In this document: in pieces, positions 51,827 to 60,808 of the stretch
Position numbering within the stretch: position 1 is the stretch's first letter
Layout of the letters: each line of letters begins with the position of its first letter
DNA from: Nitrospinae bacterium AH_259_B05_G02_I21
Lineage (GTDB): Bacteria > JADFOP01
Direction of reading: 5' to 3'
Length of the DNA: 64,000 nt
Assembly (NCBI GenBank): GCA_027717595.1
Contig: JALLOF010000002.1
Span: forward strand, 1 to 64,000
Made by a program: the position numbers and the translations under genes
The notes under the pieces: generated by a model
Seen by the model: the letters and a program-made list of their open reading frames with translations, nothing else
Told to the model about the DNA's origin: nothing
Database searches by the model: none

Positions 51827-53182
51827 CTAGACGGTGGTCGAGCGATAGAGGGTAGAGAAGAAACGCTCGCAAATTCGATACTCGATGCGCTGGGCCATCT
51901 CCTTCGAGTAGTGCTCTAAGGCATAGGCCCGAGCTTTCGCCCCGAGTGACTTTCCGAACTCCGGATCCTCAAGGAGTCGCACGACAGCCCGAGCCATTGC
52001 CGCGGCGTCACGGAACGGTACAACCAGGCCCCGTTCATCGCAGCCCAACAACTCGCTGTGCCAATCGTGATCGTAGGCCACAATGGGCGTGGCCGAAAGC
52101 GCTGCCTCGCTCAGAGCGACACCCATATGGGCGACCACAATCACATCCGCTGTAACAAACAGATCAAGGAGCTCTTCCTGTGACCGCCAGCCAAGAAACC
52201 GAACCGACTCCTCCAGCCCGCGGGCGTGGGCCTCTCGTTCGAGCTGTGGGCGAAGTTCTCCCTGGCCCACCATCAGGAGCACTGCTCTGGGATAATCGGC
52301 TATTACGTGTGTCATCATTGCCAGAAGGTCACCCGGATACTTTACAGGATGCAAGCGCCCCACACTGAGCAGGATAGGCCGACCCTCGAGGCCCAAAGTG
52401 GCTTGGAGATTTTTCCGTTCACCGGGATCGACCCTATGTAAACTGCTCGGATAGAACCGATAGGCGAAGCTCTTTTCAAGAGAAGCCCCGTGGGCCAGGG
52501 CGTAATCCTTGTAATGTTCCCAGTTGCCAATGACCAAATCAGCGCTGCCAAAGAGGAAGCGCTCCACCAGCCGTTCCACCATGGGCCATCGAAAGGGCGG
52601 AAAGGCCACCCGACCGACGCTCCGAGCCGAGGCGTCATAGTTCTGAACAACATGGATGCCAAAGGGAACTCCCGCCAAACGGGCGACGAACCACCCAAGG
52701 CATCCCAGAAGGTGTGGGTCCTGTGCTATGACCAAGCCGACGTGCTCTTGGCGACACACATCCACGAGGCGGCGGGCCAACCGCACCGCAGCCCACCATC
52801 CATTGATGGTAGAAAGTCCAATCTGCTCCAGCCAGCTAGGAGGGTGCTGACTCACTTGTATGACAGAAACTTGGTCACTGAATGTCCGCTGCTGTTCCGT
52901 CCCAGGTTGGGGAACGAAGGCGACCTGCAGGGTCCGCAGAAAGAATGGGTTGGGATTGGGAGCAATATGCTCTTCCACCTGATAGCGGTCCACAACCTCA
53001 AGGTTCATCGGTTCCAATCGCAGCAAGGTTCGCTGCCGAGGGTTAGCCACGTGCTGCCTCCGAAGCGGAGCGGTGACCCCGACGATCAATGCCGCCAGCC
53101 CGCTTACTAACCAGGTTCCCACCGTCAGCAGCCGATCGGCCAAAGCGACCCATAACGGACGGTGCCTAGCTTTTCTAGTCAT
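51827..53182 (-). CDS. Membrane-anchored GT4 family glycosyltransferase
   Basis: About 451 residues. An N-terminal helix (roughly LLTVGTWLVSGLAALIVGVTA) precedes the GT-B fold. Then LVIAQDPHLLGCLGWFVARLAGVPFG, ILLSVGRLHPVKYPGDLLAM and FLGWRSQEELLDLFVTADVIVV. The donor-side E-x7-E is weaker here (VALSEAALSATPIVAYDHDW). The start is uncertain: this ATG has AAGGAG 14 bases upstream, a TTG two codons earlier is better spaced, and the frame is open to 53224. It follows a region of gene remnants, and the 53.2-kb stretch before it marks a cassette edge. Acceptor unknown. Confidence 0.82.
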   Translation of the reverse strand: MTRKARHRPLWVALADRLLTVGTWLVSGLAALIVGVTAPLRRQHVANPRQRTLLRLEPMNLEVVDRYQVEEHIAPNPNPFFLRTLQVAFVPQPGTEQQRTFSDQVSVIQVSQHPPSWLEQIGLSTINGWWAAVRLARRLVDVCRQEHVGLVIAQDPHLLGCLGWFVARLAGVPFGIHVVQNYDASARSVGRVAFPPFRWPMVERLVERFLFGSADLVIGNWEHYKDYALAHGASLEKSFAYRFYPSSLHRVDPGERKNLQATLGLEGRPILLSVGRLHPVKYPGDLLAMMTHVIADYPRAVLLMVGQGELRPQLEREAHARGLEESVRFLGWRSQEELLDLFVTADVIVVAHMGVALSEAALSATPIVAYDHDWHSELLGCDERGLVVPFRDAAAMARAVVRLLEDPEFGKSLGAKARAYALEHYSKEMAQRIEYRICERFFSTLYRSTTV

Positions 53183-53278
53183 TTCCAAGGGATGCACTCC
53201 TTGGGCCGTTTTCCTGGAGACCACTAATGCTCCAAGTCCCCGTTGAAGAACTGGGTGGGTCGGCGAAGGACAGCATTT

Positions 53279-53494
53279 CTAACAAAGGTCACCATTCTGT
53301 GCCTTAGGTGCCCCCCGTAAGTGAAGGGCCACCTGCAAACCCGCACAATAGGCCTGAGCGTCAGCTGCGGGTAGATTCACCGCCACAACCTCGGTCACCA
53401 AGAGCAAGAGGTACACGGCGAGGAATCCTTTGCCGCTCCCAAGCTCCAGCTGCCGCTCCACCTTTGAAATGGGTAGTTCGATCCACAATAGCCA
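53279..53494 (-). pseudogene. SAM methyltransferase remnant
   Basis: About 70 codons read WIELPISKVERQLELGSGKG, then FLAVYLLLLVTEVVAVNLPAADAQAY and stop at GDLC. ELGSGKGFLAVYL is methyltransferase motif I and EVVAVNLP the strand-2 acidic region, with the usual Asp changed to Asn. Nothing before or after continues the domain in any frame, no start codon has a ribosome site, and the expected length is about 250 residues. It lies between the NodB-like gene and the GT4 gene. A short internal remnant left by gene loss or recombination is the best explanation. Confidence 0.6.
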
Positions 53495-53594
53495 ATTACA
53501 GGGTCCACAGCCTGTAATGAGGCCACGGCTGAGCCACAGGTGTAGTCCTGGCACAACGCCCTATGAGAGTCTCCAACCAGCCGGCAAGGATCCA

Positions 53595-54569
53595 TCACCA
53601 CACCGCCTCCGGCTCCTGCGCCGCCATAGCCTCCAGAGGCATCCAACGAAACACATCCGGGTAGCTGGACCAGCACGATACGTGAGCTTCCACCTCTCGG
53701 CGAAAAGCAGGCAGGTCGTAGTCATGAAAATGGAGCAGGCCCACCCGGGGGGCATGATGTGCCAGTTGAGCCAGGGCCGTCATCTTGGGGACCACCCGCA
53801 ATGGGCTGACTGTGGCACCGACCAAATTCGGGAGCGAGACGAGATGGGTCGCAGGGGGCACGCGGACTGGGAGGCCGGGAGGGGGTGGCTGGGCGAGGGT
53901 GGTACCGCCAAAAGTGTTCCGCCCATCGAACCTGAGACTACAATCTATGACCACGCCATTCGCCTCTAACGTCTTAACGACCACAGGGGGAAGAAACCAC
54001 CAACCCGCCGTGTAGGCCGTAACCTTGAATCCCTTCTCAGCAAACCAGGCCAACTCCTCGAGCATCTGTGCCCGCACCACGGCCTCTCTTCCCAAGAGGG
54101 TGCGCGGGCCTATGGGTACTAGATCGGGCTCCCACAACGCCCGCATAGGGCCGGCGGAGAAACGTTCCCGCTCTGCCACCATCGCTCTGTCGTCCACAGA
54201 AATGGTATCGAAGAAGTGACCGTGGTAGGCTAGGTCTGCCTCATCCGCTATTCTCTTCACCCGACCGGCGAAGGTTGTCTCTTCGGTCCCTACGGTCGCC
54301 ATCAACCGGGCTGTCTGAGGACAGCGGGGAGTGGTCACCCCAACCACCGCTCGCACACCCGCAGTTCGTCGGAACCACCCGACTAAGGCCAGCAGCGCCT
54401 CAAAAGTGGTTTCCTGGGCGACGGCCTCGGCGTGAACACAAAAATTGAGGTCCACCGGACCCATCCCTGGCGAGAAGACCGGGGGTCTCAGTCGGCGCCA
54501 TAGCTCCAAAAGGGCATGCACCACCCGCTGGCGAGTCGAGCGGGGCGTGGCCAGCAATGCTCGGTTCAT
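53595..54569 (-). CDS. NodB-like barrel protein, divergent polysaccharide deacetylase
   Basis: 324 residues. The fold is suggested by an N-terminal VDLNFCVHAEAV (in place of the TFDDG strand), YHGHFFDTISVDD with adjacent His residues, FKVTAYTAGWWFLPPVVV and VGLLHFHDYDLPAF at the end, as in polysaccharide deacetylases. The canonical Asp pair of motif 1 is not evident, so activity is uncertain. It starts 21 bases after a decayed radical SAM gene. Some glycoside-hydrolase/deacetylase barrels share these features, so the family name is tentative. The gene itself is supported by an open frame, coding composition and a compact setting. Confidence 0.55.
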   Translation of the reverse strand: MNRALLATPRSTRQRVVHALLELWRRLRPPVFSPGMGPVDLNFCVHAEAVAQETTFEALLALVGWFRRTAGVRAVVGVTTPRCPQTARLMATVGTEETTFAGRVKRIADEADLAYHGHFFDTISVDDRAMVAERERFSAGPMRALWEPDLVPIGPRTLLGREAVVRAQMLEELAWFAEKGFKVTAYTAGWWFLPPVVVKTLEANGVVIDCSLRFDGRNTFGGTTLAQPPPPGLPVRVPPATHLVSLPNLVGATVSPLRVVPKMTALAQLAHHAPRVGLLHFHDYDLPAFRREVEAHVSCWSSYPDVFRWMPLEAMAAQEPEAVW

Positions 54570-54590
54570 CCGCCCGACAGCCCTTTCAAG

Positions 54591-55182
54591 CTACCGGACC
54601 TCCACGAGGCGCTTGATGTTTTTGTAAGTCTTCGGGCAGAAGAGACCCACCGTCCTCGTAAGCCGATGGAAATCCTCGGGGTCGTGGCCGTTGATGAAAA
54701 CGACGATGCCGTCTAAGGAGCTCTGGACGATCGGCTCAATATATCGCTCAAGCATCATTCCATTGGAAAAGGTTTTCACGATCATCCGCTTGTGAACGGC
54801 TGCGTCCTTGACCATGCAGAAGAGGTCTTTATTGAGCAACGGCTCCCCGGAGCCGATGACATTGATGCAAATAGTTCGGTCGAAACGATCGAAAGTGTAC
54901 TTGAAGGTTTCAAAGTTGATATCCTCGGTCGTCCGTTGATTCCAATCGAAATCATCAGGGGATGATGTGGAATTGGATCGGACACATGGAGCAGGCAAGA
55001 TCGCATCTACTGGTGGTGACGATGGAGAGAGTCACCGGTCGGTGTGCAACCACTTTACCCCGTCGTGCAAATCTCGCGTGGAGACAATTAATCTTCTAAT
55101 CTTCTAACCCCAAGTAAAGGGCCACCGCCAGGCGCCAGCCACCAGCCACCCCCCAGACATCGCGGGCCGTGAGCACTTTCAT
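54591..55182 (-). pseudogene. Decayed partial copy of the radical SAM gene at 60.8-61.9 kb
   Basis: Pieces in three frames align in order with the intact radical SAM protein encoded at 60.8-61.9 kb. The start MKVLTARDVWGVAGGWR mirrors MKMLTASDLREVASVWR; the second piece has GKVVAHRPVTLSIV and the cluster motif CDLACSMC; the third has DINFETFKYTFDRFDR, GSGEPLLNKDLF and KTFSNGMMLERYIEPIV. The first break is a tandem duplication of ATCTTCTA on the plus strand (55091-55106). The second is one extra base before the DFDWNQR stretch. The copy then stops at KNIKRLVEVR, so the C-terminal SPASM half is gone. This is a duplicated gene in decay, and it shows that the two cassettes share ancestry. Confidence 0.85.
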
Positions 55183-55325
55183 AGTATCGGCGAAACCATC
55201 TTTTGCAAGCCGAGCAACCAAACCGTCATGGCCCACACAGCTTCCAGCGAGGGATTGCCCGGGAAAACCAGGGCAACAAGAGTGAGAAACCATGCGGAGG
55301 GAAACCGGCCAAGAACTTCATATTG

Positions 55326-56246
55326 TTAACACCGCCGTCCCTGAAGGGCCACCAAATCGGCCCCGAGAAGCTGAAGCTCCTCCAGGCCAGCTTCCTGAAA
55401 CCAGGAAAAGACCTCGGGATAGGTATGATAGCTCTGGTATATCGACGAGTAGAAGTCGAATGTCTCGAGCACCCGGCGGCGCCAGTTTGGGTACATAGCA
55501 ATGGGAAATAAGTACAACGTGATTCCGCGAATCATCGGAATCTGATGGAGGTAGTAAATGGGCACGGCTAAGTGGCACAATGCGTACAAAAGACGTGGTG
55601 GCAAGCGAGAGGTCCACTGGCGGTACTTCTCCAACACGTAATTTGGCGGCCAACGGTACACACCTACAGCAATCCTGCCACCCCGCTTGAGCAACAGTGG
55701 CAACTCCAGGAAGGCCCGGTGAGGGTCGGGGGTGTGTTGGAGGACATAAATACTGAAGAGGCTATCAAAGGTCGAAGGAGCAAACGGCATCTGGAACACG
55801 CTCGCCTGCAGAAGGTGAACGTTTGGGCGACGACCGATGGCCTCAAAAGCAACATCCACCGAAGAACTGATATCGAATCCCACCACGGTCCCTCCAGCAT
55901 CGTTGACCAATTTGGAGAAGCGCCCTGCTCCACACCCGACGTCTAGAACGAGCTGGCCCTTGAGGTCCTCCGGCAAAAACCCTGTGTTGCTACTGAACCG
56001 TTCCAAGGTTTCTTCGGCCCCATCCTCCATGATCGTCCGCCTGTACTCTTTCCATAACAGGCTAAAATTGCTCGCGTAGGGGTCCACATCGACGAAACGG
56101 GGAATGTATTGGGTAATTGGATAAGCATGGTCTCCGCAGAATAGCGAACCCCTTTTCACCTCCTCACCATCCCACTCTAAAGCATCTAATCGGAACGGCT
56201 TCTTGCATTGGGGACAGACTAAGTAGTCCAGCAATCCGACCTTCAT
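55326..56246 (-). CDS. Class I SAM methyltransferase with N-terminal Trm112-like domain
   Basis: 306 residues. LVCPQCKKPFRL and LFCGDHAYPITQYIPRFV form a Trm112-like zinc ribbon. The core follows with LVLDVGCGAGRFSKLV, VVGFDISSSVDVA and FDSLFSIYVLQHTPDP. The C-terminal half has hydrophobic patches (LLYALCHLAVPIYYLHQIP) also present in the paralogue at 7.6 kb. The ATG has a GGGG run just upstream. It is followed by the decayed radical SAM gene, and an intact methyltransferase/radical SAM pair also occurs at 6.5-8.7 kb, so this pairing is recurrent. Probable sugar methyltransferase. Confidence 0.87.
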   Translation of the reverse strand: MKVGLLDYLVCPQCKKPFRLDALEWDGEEVKRGSLFCGDHAYPITQYIPRFVDVDPYASNFSLLWKEYRRTIMEDGAEETLERFSSNTGFLPEDLKGQLVLDVGCGAGRFSKLVNDAGGTVVGFDISSSVDVAFEAIGRRPNVHLLQASVFQMPFAPSTFDSLFSIYVLQHTPDPHRAFLELPLLLKRGGRIAVGVYRWPPNYVLEKYRQWTSRLPPRLLYALCHLAVPIYYLHQIPMIRGITLYLFPIAMYPNWRRRVLETFDFYSSIYQSYHTYPEVFSWFQEAGLEELQLLGADLVALQGRRC

Positions 56247-56378
56247 CCCCTACCCCTTCGTGCACTCAACGCGAGAAGCCTGAGCCCTCAGCTTAGCCTG
56301 TCGAGCAGTCCCAGTAAGACACCGACCGCCTTTAAGATATCGCTTATTATTTATCGAGCGGACTCAAAAGTCCATCAG

Positions 56379-57923
56379 TTACCCGGTGTAACTAGCTACA
56401 TCTTTCAAGTCTATGACGATTGGATCTTCGATCGGCTGGAGGCGATCATACTTGCCAAGACCCCATGTGCCGTCCGGTACGCGCGCCAGACGGAGCCCCC
56501 TATTAAGGTTTATTTTGTCCACGTTTTTATCATAATTAAGACGGTAGTGTATGGAACGGCGAATGTGGCGGAAAACATTTTTAGCATCGTAACGCAGTAC
56601 CAGAAGCCACTTCATGATGCGATGGGCATTAGGGCTCAAGCTTGAATCGTTGTAGGTTCCTGCCTTAATGCTAATTATTTTCCTGGCCAGCTTCCTCTCC
56701 TCGGCGGTAAACTCGGGAGTTTCGTAAGCTACCTCGTCATACTTGTCTCCGATGGAGGACATGGAATATGAATCGGAAAGGGTGTTGACGTCGTCGTTGT
56801 TAAGCACCCAGTCCGCTAGGGGTGTTCCCGTCATGTGTGTCGCCGTGGAATAAGCAAGCACATCGAAGCCCATTTTTTGAGCCTTTTCGAAGGAAGTGAC
56901 AGTTTTCTTCAGCGTGTCGCCGGGGAGTCCTATGATCATGTACCCAAAAATCTCCCAATCATACTTCCGCATCTTCTTCACACTTTCGATTATTTCCTCC
57001 ATCGTCTCGCCCTTGTTAATCTGGGCGTACACTTCCTCGTCTAAGGATTCCACTCCGACCCAAATACGCTTGCATTTGGCACGATACATCTTTTCCAAAA
57101 GATCCTCAGGCGCCCTGTCAGCCCTGAACCCTTGTATAACCCAGGGCAGGTCTATGTTTTCTTCAATAAGAAGATCGCAGAATTCAACTATCCGCCTTGG
57201 CCTCATATTGAACGAAGCATCAACAATATGGAAAAGGCTAATATTGTACTTCTCCTTGGCCATTTTAAGTTCTTCGATTATATTCTCCGGGCTGCGGGCC
57301 CTCCATTTCTTCACAGGCATAAAACAGAATGAGCAGCTGTAAGGACAGCCACGGCTTGTATTAATTGGATACACATCCATTCCCTGACCGCCGTAAATTT
57401 CATAGTCAGGGAAGAGTAACTTATCAACATTTTTATCGTTCACCCTTGCCATGTTCTCCACAAGGCGGTCTCCATCCCACCACACCAAACCAGCTATCCC
57501 TTCCAACTCCTTTTTACCGTTTTTCCTTTCTAGGGCGTCAACCAATTCGACCATGGTCACCTCGCCCTCTCCTAGAACAGCAAAGTCTGCGCCCGTCATA
57601 TCCTCCAACGATTTAGCACCTAGTCCCAGTATCTCGGGGCCACCTACCACAATTTTCCCGCTGTAATATTTCCTGAGCTTTTCAATATACTCTTTGGCTG
57701 ATTTATACGTTATGTTATAGACAGGGAACCCTATGAGACCGGGGTTATAACCACCCACAGCTTTTTTAATCCGCTCATCGACAGGACCTGTCCTGATGTT
57801 TACCGTATCAAGCAAGCTGACCTGGTGGCCGGCCGCCCTCAGATGGGCCGAAAGATAACCTAATCCCAGGTTAATACCGGTACTCTCCGTGGCACCAAAA
57901 AGATCAACCAATAATATTTTCAT
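56379..57923 (-). CDS. B12-binding radical SAM protein (BchE/P-methylase type)
   Basis: 514 residues. The N-terminal cobalamin-binding-like domain runs from KILLVDLFGATESTGINLGL to about 140 (LIGFPVYNITYKSA, KIVVGGPEILG). Next is the radical SAM domain with CPYSCSFCF, IVDASFNMRPRRIVEFCDL and KRIWVGVESLDEEV. The C-terminal ~130 residues are family-specific. Such enzymes commonly methylate unactivated carbon or phosphorus centres, or modify lipids and carotenoid-like molecules. The ATG has AGGGAGG 8 bases upstream. Base and codon use are visibly more AT-rich than in most neighbours, which fits recent acquisition. It is the only B12-type radical SAM gene in the window. Confidence 0.9.
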   Translation of the reverse strand: MKILLVDLFGATESTGINLGLGYLSAHLRAAGHQVSLLDTVNIRTGPVDERIKKAVGGYNPGLIGFPVYNITYKSAKEYIEKLRKYYSGKIVVGGPEILGLGAKSLEDMTGADFAVLGEGEVTMVELVDALERKNGKKELEGIAGLVWWDGDRLVENMARVNDKNVDKLLFPDYEIYGGQGMDVYPINTSRGCPYSCSFCFMPVKKWRARSPENIIEELKMAKEKYNISLFHIVDASFNMRPRRIVEFCDLLIEENIDLPWVIQGFRADRAPEDLLEKMYRAKCKRIWVGVESLDEEVYAQINKGETMEEIIESVKKMRKYDWEIFGYMIIGLPGDTLKKTVTSFEKAQKMGFDVLAYSTATHMTGTPLADWVLNNDDVNTLSDSYSMSSIGDKYDEVAYETPEFTAEERKLARKIISIKAGTYNDSSLSPNAHRIMKWLLVLRYDAKNVFRHIRRSIHYRLNYDKNVDKINLNRGLRLARVPDGTWGLGKYDRLQPIEDPIVIDLKDVASYTG

Positions 57924-57953
57924 CTCGACTGCCTCCCTTAGCAGTGGACGACC

Positions 57954-57983
57954 TTATTACACCAAGCCACCCTATTACACCAA
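57954..57983 (-). promoter_or_regulatory. Possible promoter of the B12 radical SAM gene
   Basis: On the minus strand, TTGGTG (57983-57978) is followed after 16 bases by TGTAAT (57961-57956), resembling sigma-70 -35 and -10 boxes, about 30 bases before the AGGGAGG ribosome site and ATG. Both boxes fall in neighbouring copies of the 18-bp repeat, so duplication may have made the spacing. The match is modest, especially in the -35 box, and untested. Confidence 0.25.
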
Positions 57984-57991
57984 GCCACCCT
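57956..57991. repeat. 18-bp perfect tandem duplication
   Basis: ATTACACCAAGCCACCCT occurs twice in direct succession without mismatch, upstream of the B12 radical SAM gene. It looks like a slippage duplication; further diverged copies are not seen nearby. It overlaps the possible promoter. Confidence 0.9.
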
Positions 57992-58253
57992 ACCCGTGTC
58001 AAGGTGTCCCCTTTCAAGCGGGGGCCAGTATGAACCTGAGGAGTCTGATAGGGCCGCAAAAATCTTCCATTGCCGCTGGCTTGAGCCTGAACATTGTCCG
58101 ACGGGCTACTGCTATCCTAAAGAGCTGGCACGCATCTATTTAAACCAATTGAAACAGTGGATTTGGATTAAAGAACCAACCTGGGATTCATTCCCTCCAG
58201 CGACTCATCTACTTGAGAAGGATTTTTCCCTATGCACTTTAAAAGCCCATCGA

Positions 58254-59450
58254 CTAAGATGGGCTCGCGTCCGCAGGTGAGTAGTACCCTGGCCTCGAGT
58301 TGAATGCCGCGGTTCGAACCCGCTGCACCCGCTCTCGCAATCCGCTCGAGTATGTTTTAACGGTCCGTTTGAACGCCTCGAAATCCCCGGGCGCCGGAAC
58401 TCGCCTGAGCAGGAAGGGATCAGAACCCCGTACGTTTACTCCGCAGTCGTTAGTAATAGCCCCCTTGTACCCTAGCTGCTGTGCAAGTGAGATTAACAGC
58501 GAAGAATGCTCCCCGAAAGGCCAGCAGATGTATTTGCATGGTCGATCGAGGTATTCTTCGAGGAGGGCTTTCGAGCGCACCAATTCCTCGACGACTCTTC
58601 GGAGATACACCTCATGGTCCTCGTAGAAACCCGCTTGCCCGTGCTCTTTTCGATACTCTTCGACAATGCGCCAAAGCTTCGATTCCAATTCCGCCTGCAC
58701 CTCAGTGGAGGTTCCAGGGCATGAGTTCGTCGCGAATTCCACCAAGCGTTCTACCAAGCGTTCATCATCAATGTAACGTCTGGCAACAAGGGCGGAGCGC
58801 CAGGGGTGGAGGGGTAATCCAGACCTGAGATCGCCTCTTGTAGAGGCAACGGCTTCCCAGGGCGGGGTCGAATCGAGCAGGAAGCCAGTGATCGTCTCAT
58901 CATAGAAACATGGACTGTGGGTATGAGTGTGGGAATAGATATCGATGAGCCCGCTCTTCACCATCTGTTTAACTTCTGACCAGTTTACGTGACCCCCACC
59001 GAAGCGCCCGCCTGAATACGCCCTAGCGTTTGCAACCTCATGGGTCGGGATGGAAGGAAGCTGGTCGAGGGTAACACGCCCTTCCCAGACATCATAAAGA
59101 TTAGGTCTAGTCTCTCCTTCTCCCGCCTCCACCCGTTCTGTGATGAGGCATAGGGCGGCCTTCAACCCATACTTCTTCAGGATGGGATAAGCGTAGACCC
59201 AGTTATCCAGATAACCGTCGTCAAAGGTGATGACTACTGACGGCGAAGGAGGAGGACGGCGACCGTAAAGAAATCGTATGAGTTCAGAGATATGAAGAGT
59301 GTAGTAGCCCTTTTCGGCTAGATACCGCATCTGCTCCTCAAAGACCTCAGGGCTCATAGAGAAGCTCCGCCCACCGGTTTCGAAGTTCACGTGATGATAA
59401 GCAAGTATCGGGGTTCTGCTAAAAGCAAACAATAGATATCTCCTTGCCAC
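58254..59450 (-). CDS. NodB-type polysaccharide deacetylase
   Basis: 398 residues, longer than the minimal NodB domain. TPILAYHHVN, PSVVITFDDGYLDNWVYA (motif 1) and IDIYSHTHTHSPCF (motif 2 with the His pair) are intact, so an active CE4 deacetylase is expected. An insertion of about 60 residues between motif 1 and motif 2 and a further ~120 residues after motif 2 account for the length. CKYICWPFGEHS resembles motif 3. The N-terminus (RRYLLFAFSRTPILAYHH) gives no clear signal peptide. The GTG start has AAGG upstream and a 56-base gap to the GT4 gene. It is unrelated at sequence level to the deacetylase at 5.7 kb apart from the motifs. Confidence 0.87.
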   Translation of the reverse strand: MARRYLLFAFSRTPILAYHHVNFETGGRSFSMSPEVFEEQMRYLAEKGYYTLHISELIRFLYGRRPPPSPSVVITFDDGYLDNWVYAYPILKKYGLKAALCLITERVEAGEGETRPNLYDVWEGRVTLDQLPSIPTHEVANARAYSGGRFGGGHVNWSEVKQMVKSGLIDIYSHTHTHSPCFYDETITGFLLDSTPPWEAVASTRGDLRSGLPLHPWRSALVARRYIDDERLVERLVEFATNSCPGTSTEVQAELESKLWRIVEEYRKEHGQAGFYEDHEVYLRRVVEELVRSKALLEEYLDRPCKYICWPFGEHSSLLISLAQQLGYKGAITNDCGVNVRGSDPFLLRRVPAPGDFEAFKRTVKTYSSGLRERVQRVRTAAFNSRPGYYSPADASPS

Positions 59451-59506
59451 GGGAGGCCTTTTTATTCATATCTCCATTGTGGTTTCATATTTTATTCCGA
59501 TTCCAC

Positions 59507-60808
59507 CTAAGCGGCTAGCCGGTCGAGTAATTCCGCCAGAGCCGCGGTCGCAGCCTGCCGAGTGTAGTGGTTAACCACGGCGCCGTCCCCACCGTAAGGT
59601 AGGCGTCCTGTATGCTCGATGGCCGTTACCCATTTCAGGAGACAATCTTTGACCTCCGCGACAGAAGTCGTCAGCACGCCAGCACCGCTGGCGCGGATCA
59701 GCCGGCTCATCTCGCCTTCCATCGCATGCAGAAGCAGGATGGGTCGCCGGGCCCCCAGGTACTCGAAGAGCTTGGACGTGTGACAGCCCTCCCCGCGGGG
59801 CCCTGTCCATGGAACGGAGAGGAGCGCGGTGGTGGCCTGCTGGAGACCCAATGCCTCCTGATGGGAGACCGGTGCGCAGCGCTCTACACAGGCCGAAACA
59901 CCGTATTCGGTCGCCAGGGCCTCGACATCGACCATCTCGAAACCCTCCATCAGATAAAATCGGCAGCGGACCTGCTCCGGCCGCAGGCGGCCCCCAGCGA
60001 GAAGCTCGGCCAGGGCCTGAAAGAGGACCGAGGGGTCCTGATGGCGGGGATGAAGCCTTCCCGTGTAAAGGAGCTCGAGCCGCTTGTGGCGAGTCGGCCC
60101 TGACGAGACCGGGTAGTCGGTCGGGTCGAACCCGTGAGGGATGACCATCACGCGGTCTGCCAGGTCTGGGTGAGAGCGGGCAAGGCCCTCCGCCCAGGTC
60201 TCGGACAGCGTCACGATGGCATCAGCATCGGACAGCACCCGTCCCTCTAGCCACCGAAGGGAGCGCCGCTTCCAAGTGGACCAGTCCCGGTAGTGGTCGT
60301 CGCTCCAGGGGTCCCGCAGGTCGGCGATCCATGGGACGCCAGCTTCCCGGGCGAGTCGGCGGGCGATGAGGTGGGCCGACTCGGGCGGAGAGGTAGAATA
60401 AACGGCCTCCACAGGCTCTTCGGCCAACAGCCGCCGACCAGCGGCCAGGGCGGGCTTGATCCACCCACGTTGATCGTCGGGAAACGTCAAGAGTTCCCGC
60501 ACCGCCCGCCGGAGCCCCGACACCGACCGAAGGGGGCCCTCCCCCACCCTCCCCGACACCTGAGGGATCAACGGCCGAGAGCGCCTGAAGAAGGCAAGGC
60601 AATCCCGCTCCCCCGTGGCGACGACGCGGACGCCGACTCCCAGGGAATCTCGAACCGTGGGGGTGAGCACCACTGGATGCCAGCCGTGATCTGGCAGGTA
60701 CTGGGCGAATTTCGACACCCGGAGGCCCCCCACGCCGTCCGCGTGGGTCCAGTGGTAGGTCACCACGAGCACGGACCGGGTAGTTGGCTCACCAAGGGTT
60801 AACGCCAT
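59507..60808 (-). CDS. GT4 family glycosyltransferase
   Basis: 433 residues. VLVVTYHWTHADGVGGLRVSK starts the GT-B fold with the glycine-rich acceptor loop. VYSTSPPESAHLIARRLA and PWIADLRDPWSDDHYR are typical of one GT4 subgroup. The donor domain has LLYTGRLHPRHQDPSVLF and CHTSKLFEYLGARRPILLL, containing the family KxxEY pattern. The ATG is 20 bases inside the upstream radical SAM gene; a longer frame would overlap it by 68 bases. The region is notably GC-rich compared with the B12 radical SAM cassette to its left. Expected cytosolic transfer step. Confidence 0.86.
   Translation of the reverse strand: MALTLGEPTTRSVLVVTYHWTHADGVGGLRVSKFAQYLPDHGWHPVVLTPTVRDSLGVGVRVVATGERDCLAFFRRSRPLIPQVSGRVGEGPLRSVSGLRRAVRELLTFPDDQRGWIKPALAAGRRLLAEEPVEAVYSTSPPESAHLIARRLAREAGVPWIADLRDPWSDDHYRDWSTWKRRSLRWLEGRVLSDADAIVTLSETWAEGLARSHPDLADRVMVIPHGFDPTDYPVSSGPTRHKRLELLYTGRLHPRHQDPSVLFQALAELLAGGRLRPEQVRCRFYLMEGFEMVDVEALATEYGVSACVERCAPVSHQEALGLQQATTALLSVPWTGPRGEGCHTSKLFEYLGARRPILLLHAMEGEMSRLIRASGAGVLTTSVAEVKDCLLKWVTAIEHTGRLPYGGDGAVVNHYTRQAATAALAELLDRLAA

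Larger units (their letters stand above)
57924..58253. other. Longest gene-free stretch; contains an 18-bp tandem repeat
   Basis: 330 bases between two minus-strand genes. The left end holds the ribosome site and possible promoter of the B12 radical SAM gene plus the tandem repeat described separately. From about 58005 rightwards a plus-strand open frame encodes a Cys-containing peptide (FHCRWLEPEHC and PKELARIYLNQL) that I do not recognise and that lacks a convincing ribosome site; it may be a gene fragment. No terminator, tRNA or insertion-sequence end is visible. Confidence 0.5.

Noticed and set aside
57996-58280. Plus-strand open frame with Cys-rich peptide
   Set aside because: No ribosome site, overlaps the deacetylase 3' end, no family recognised; kept only as a comment in the gap entry.
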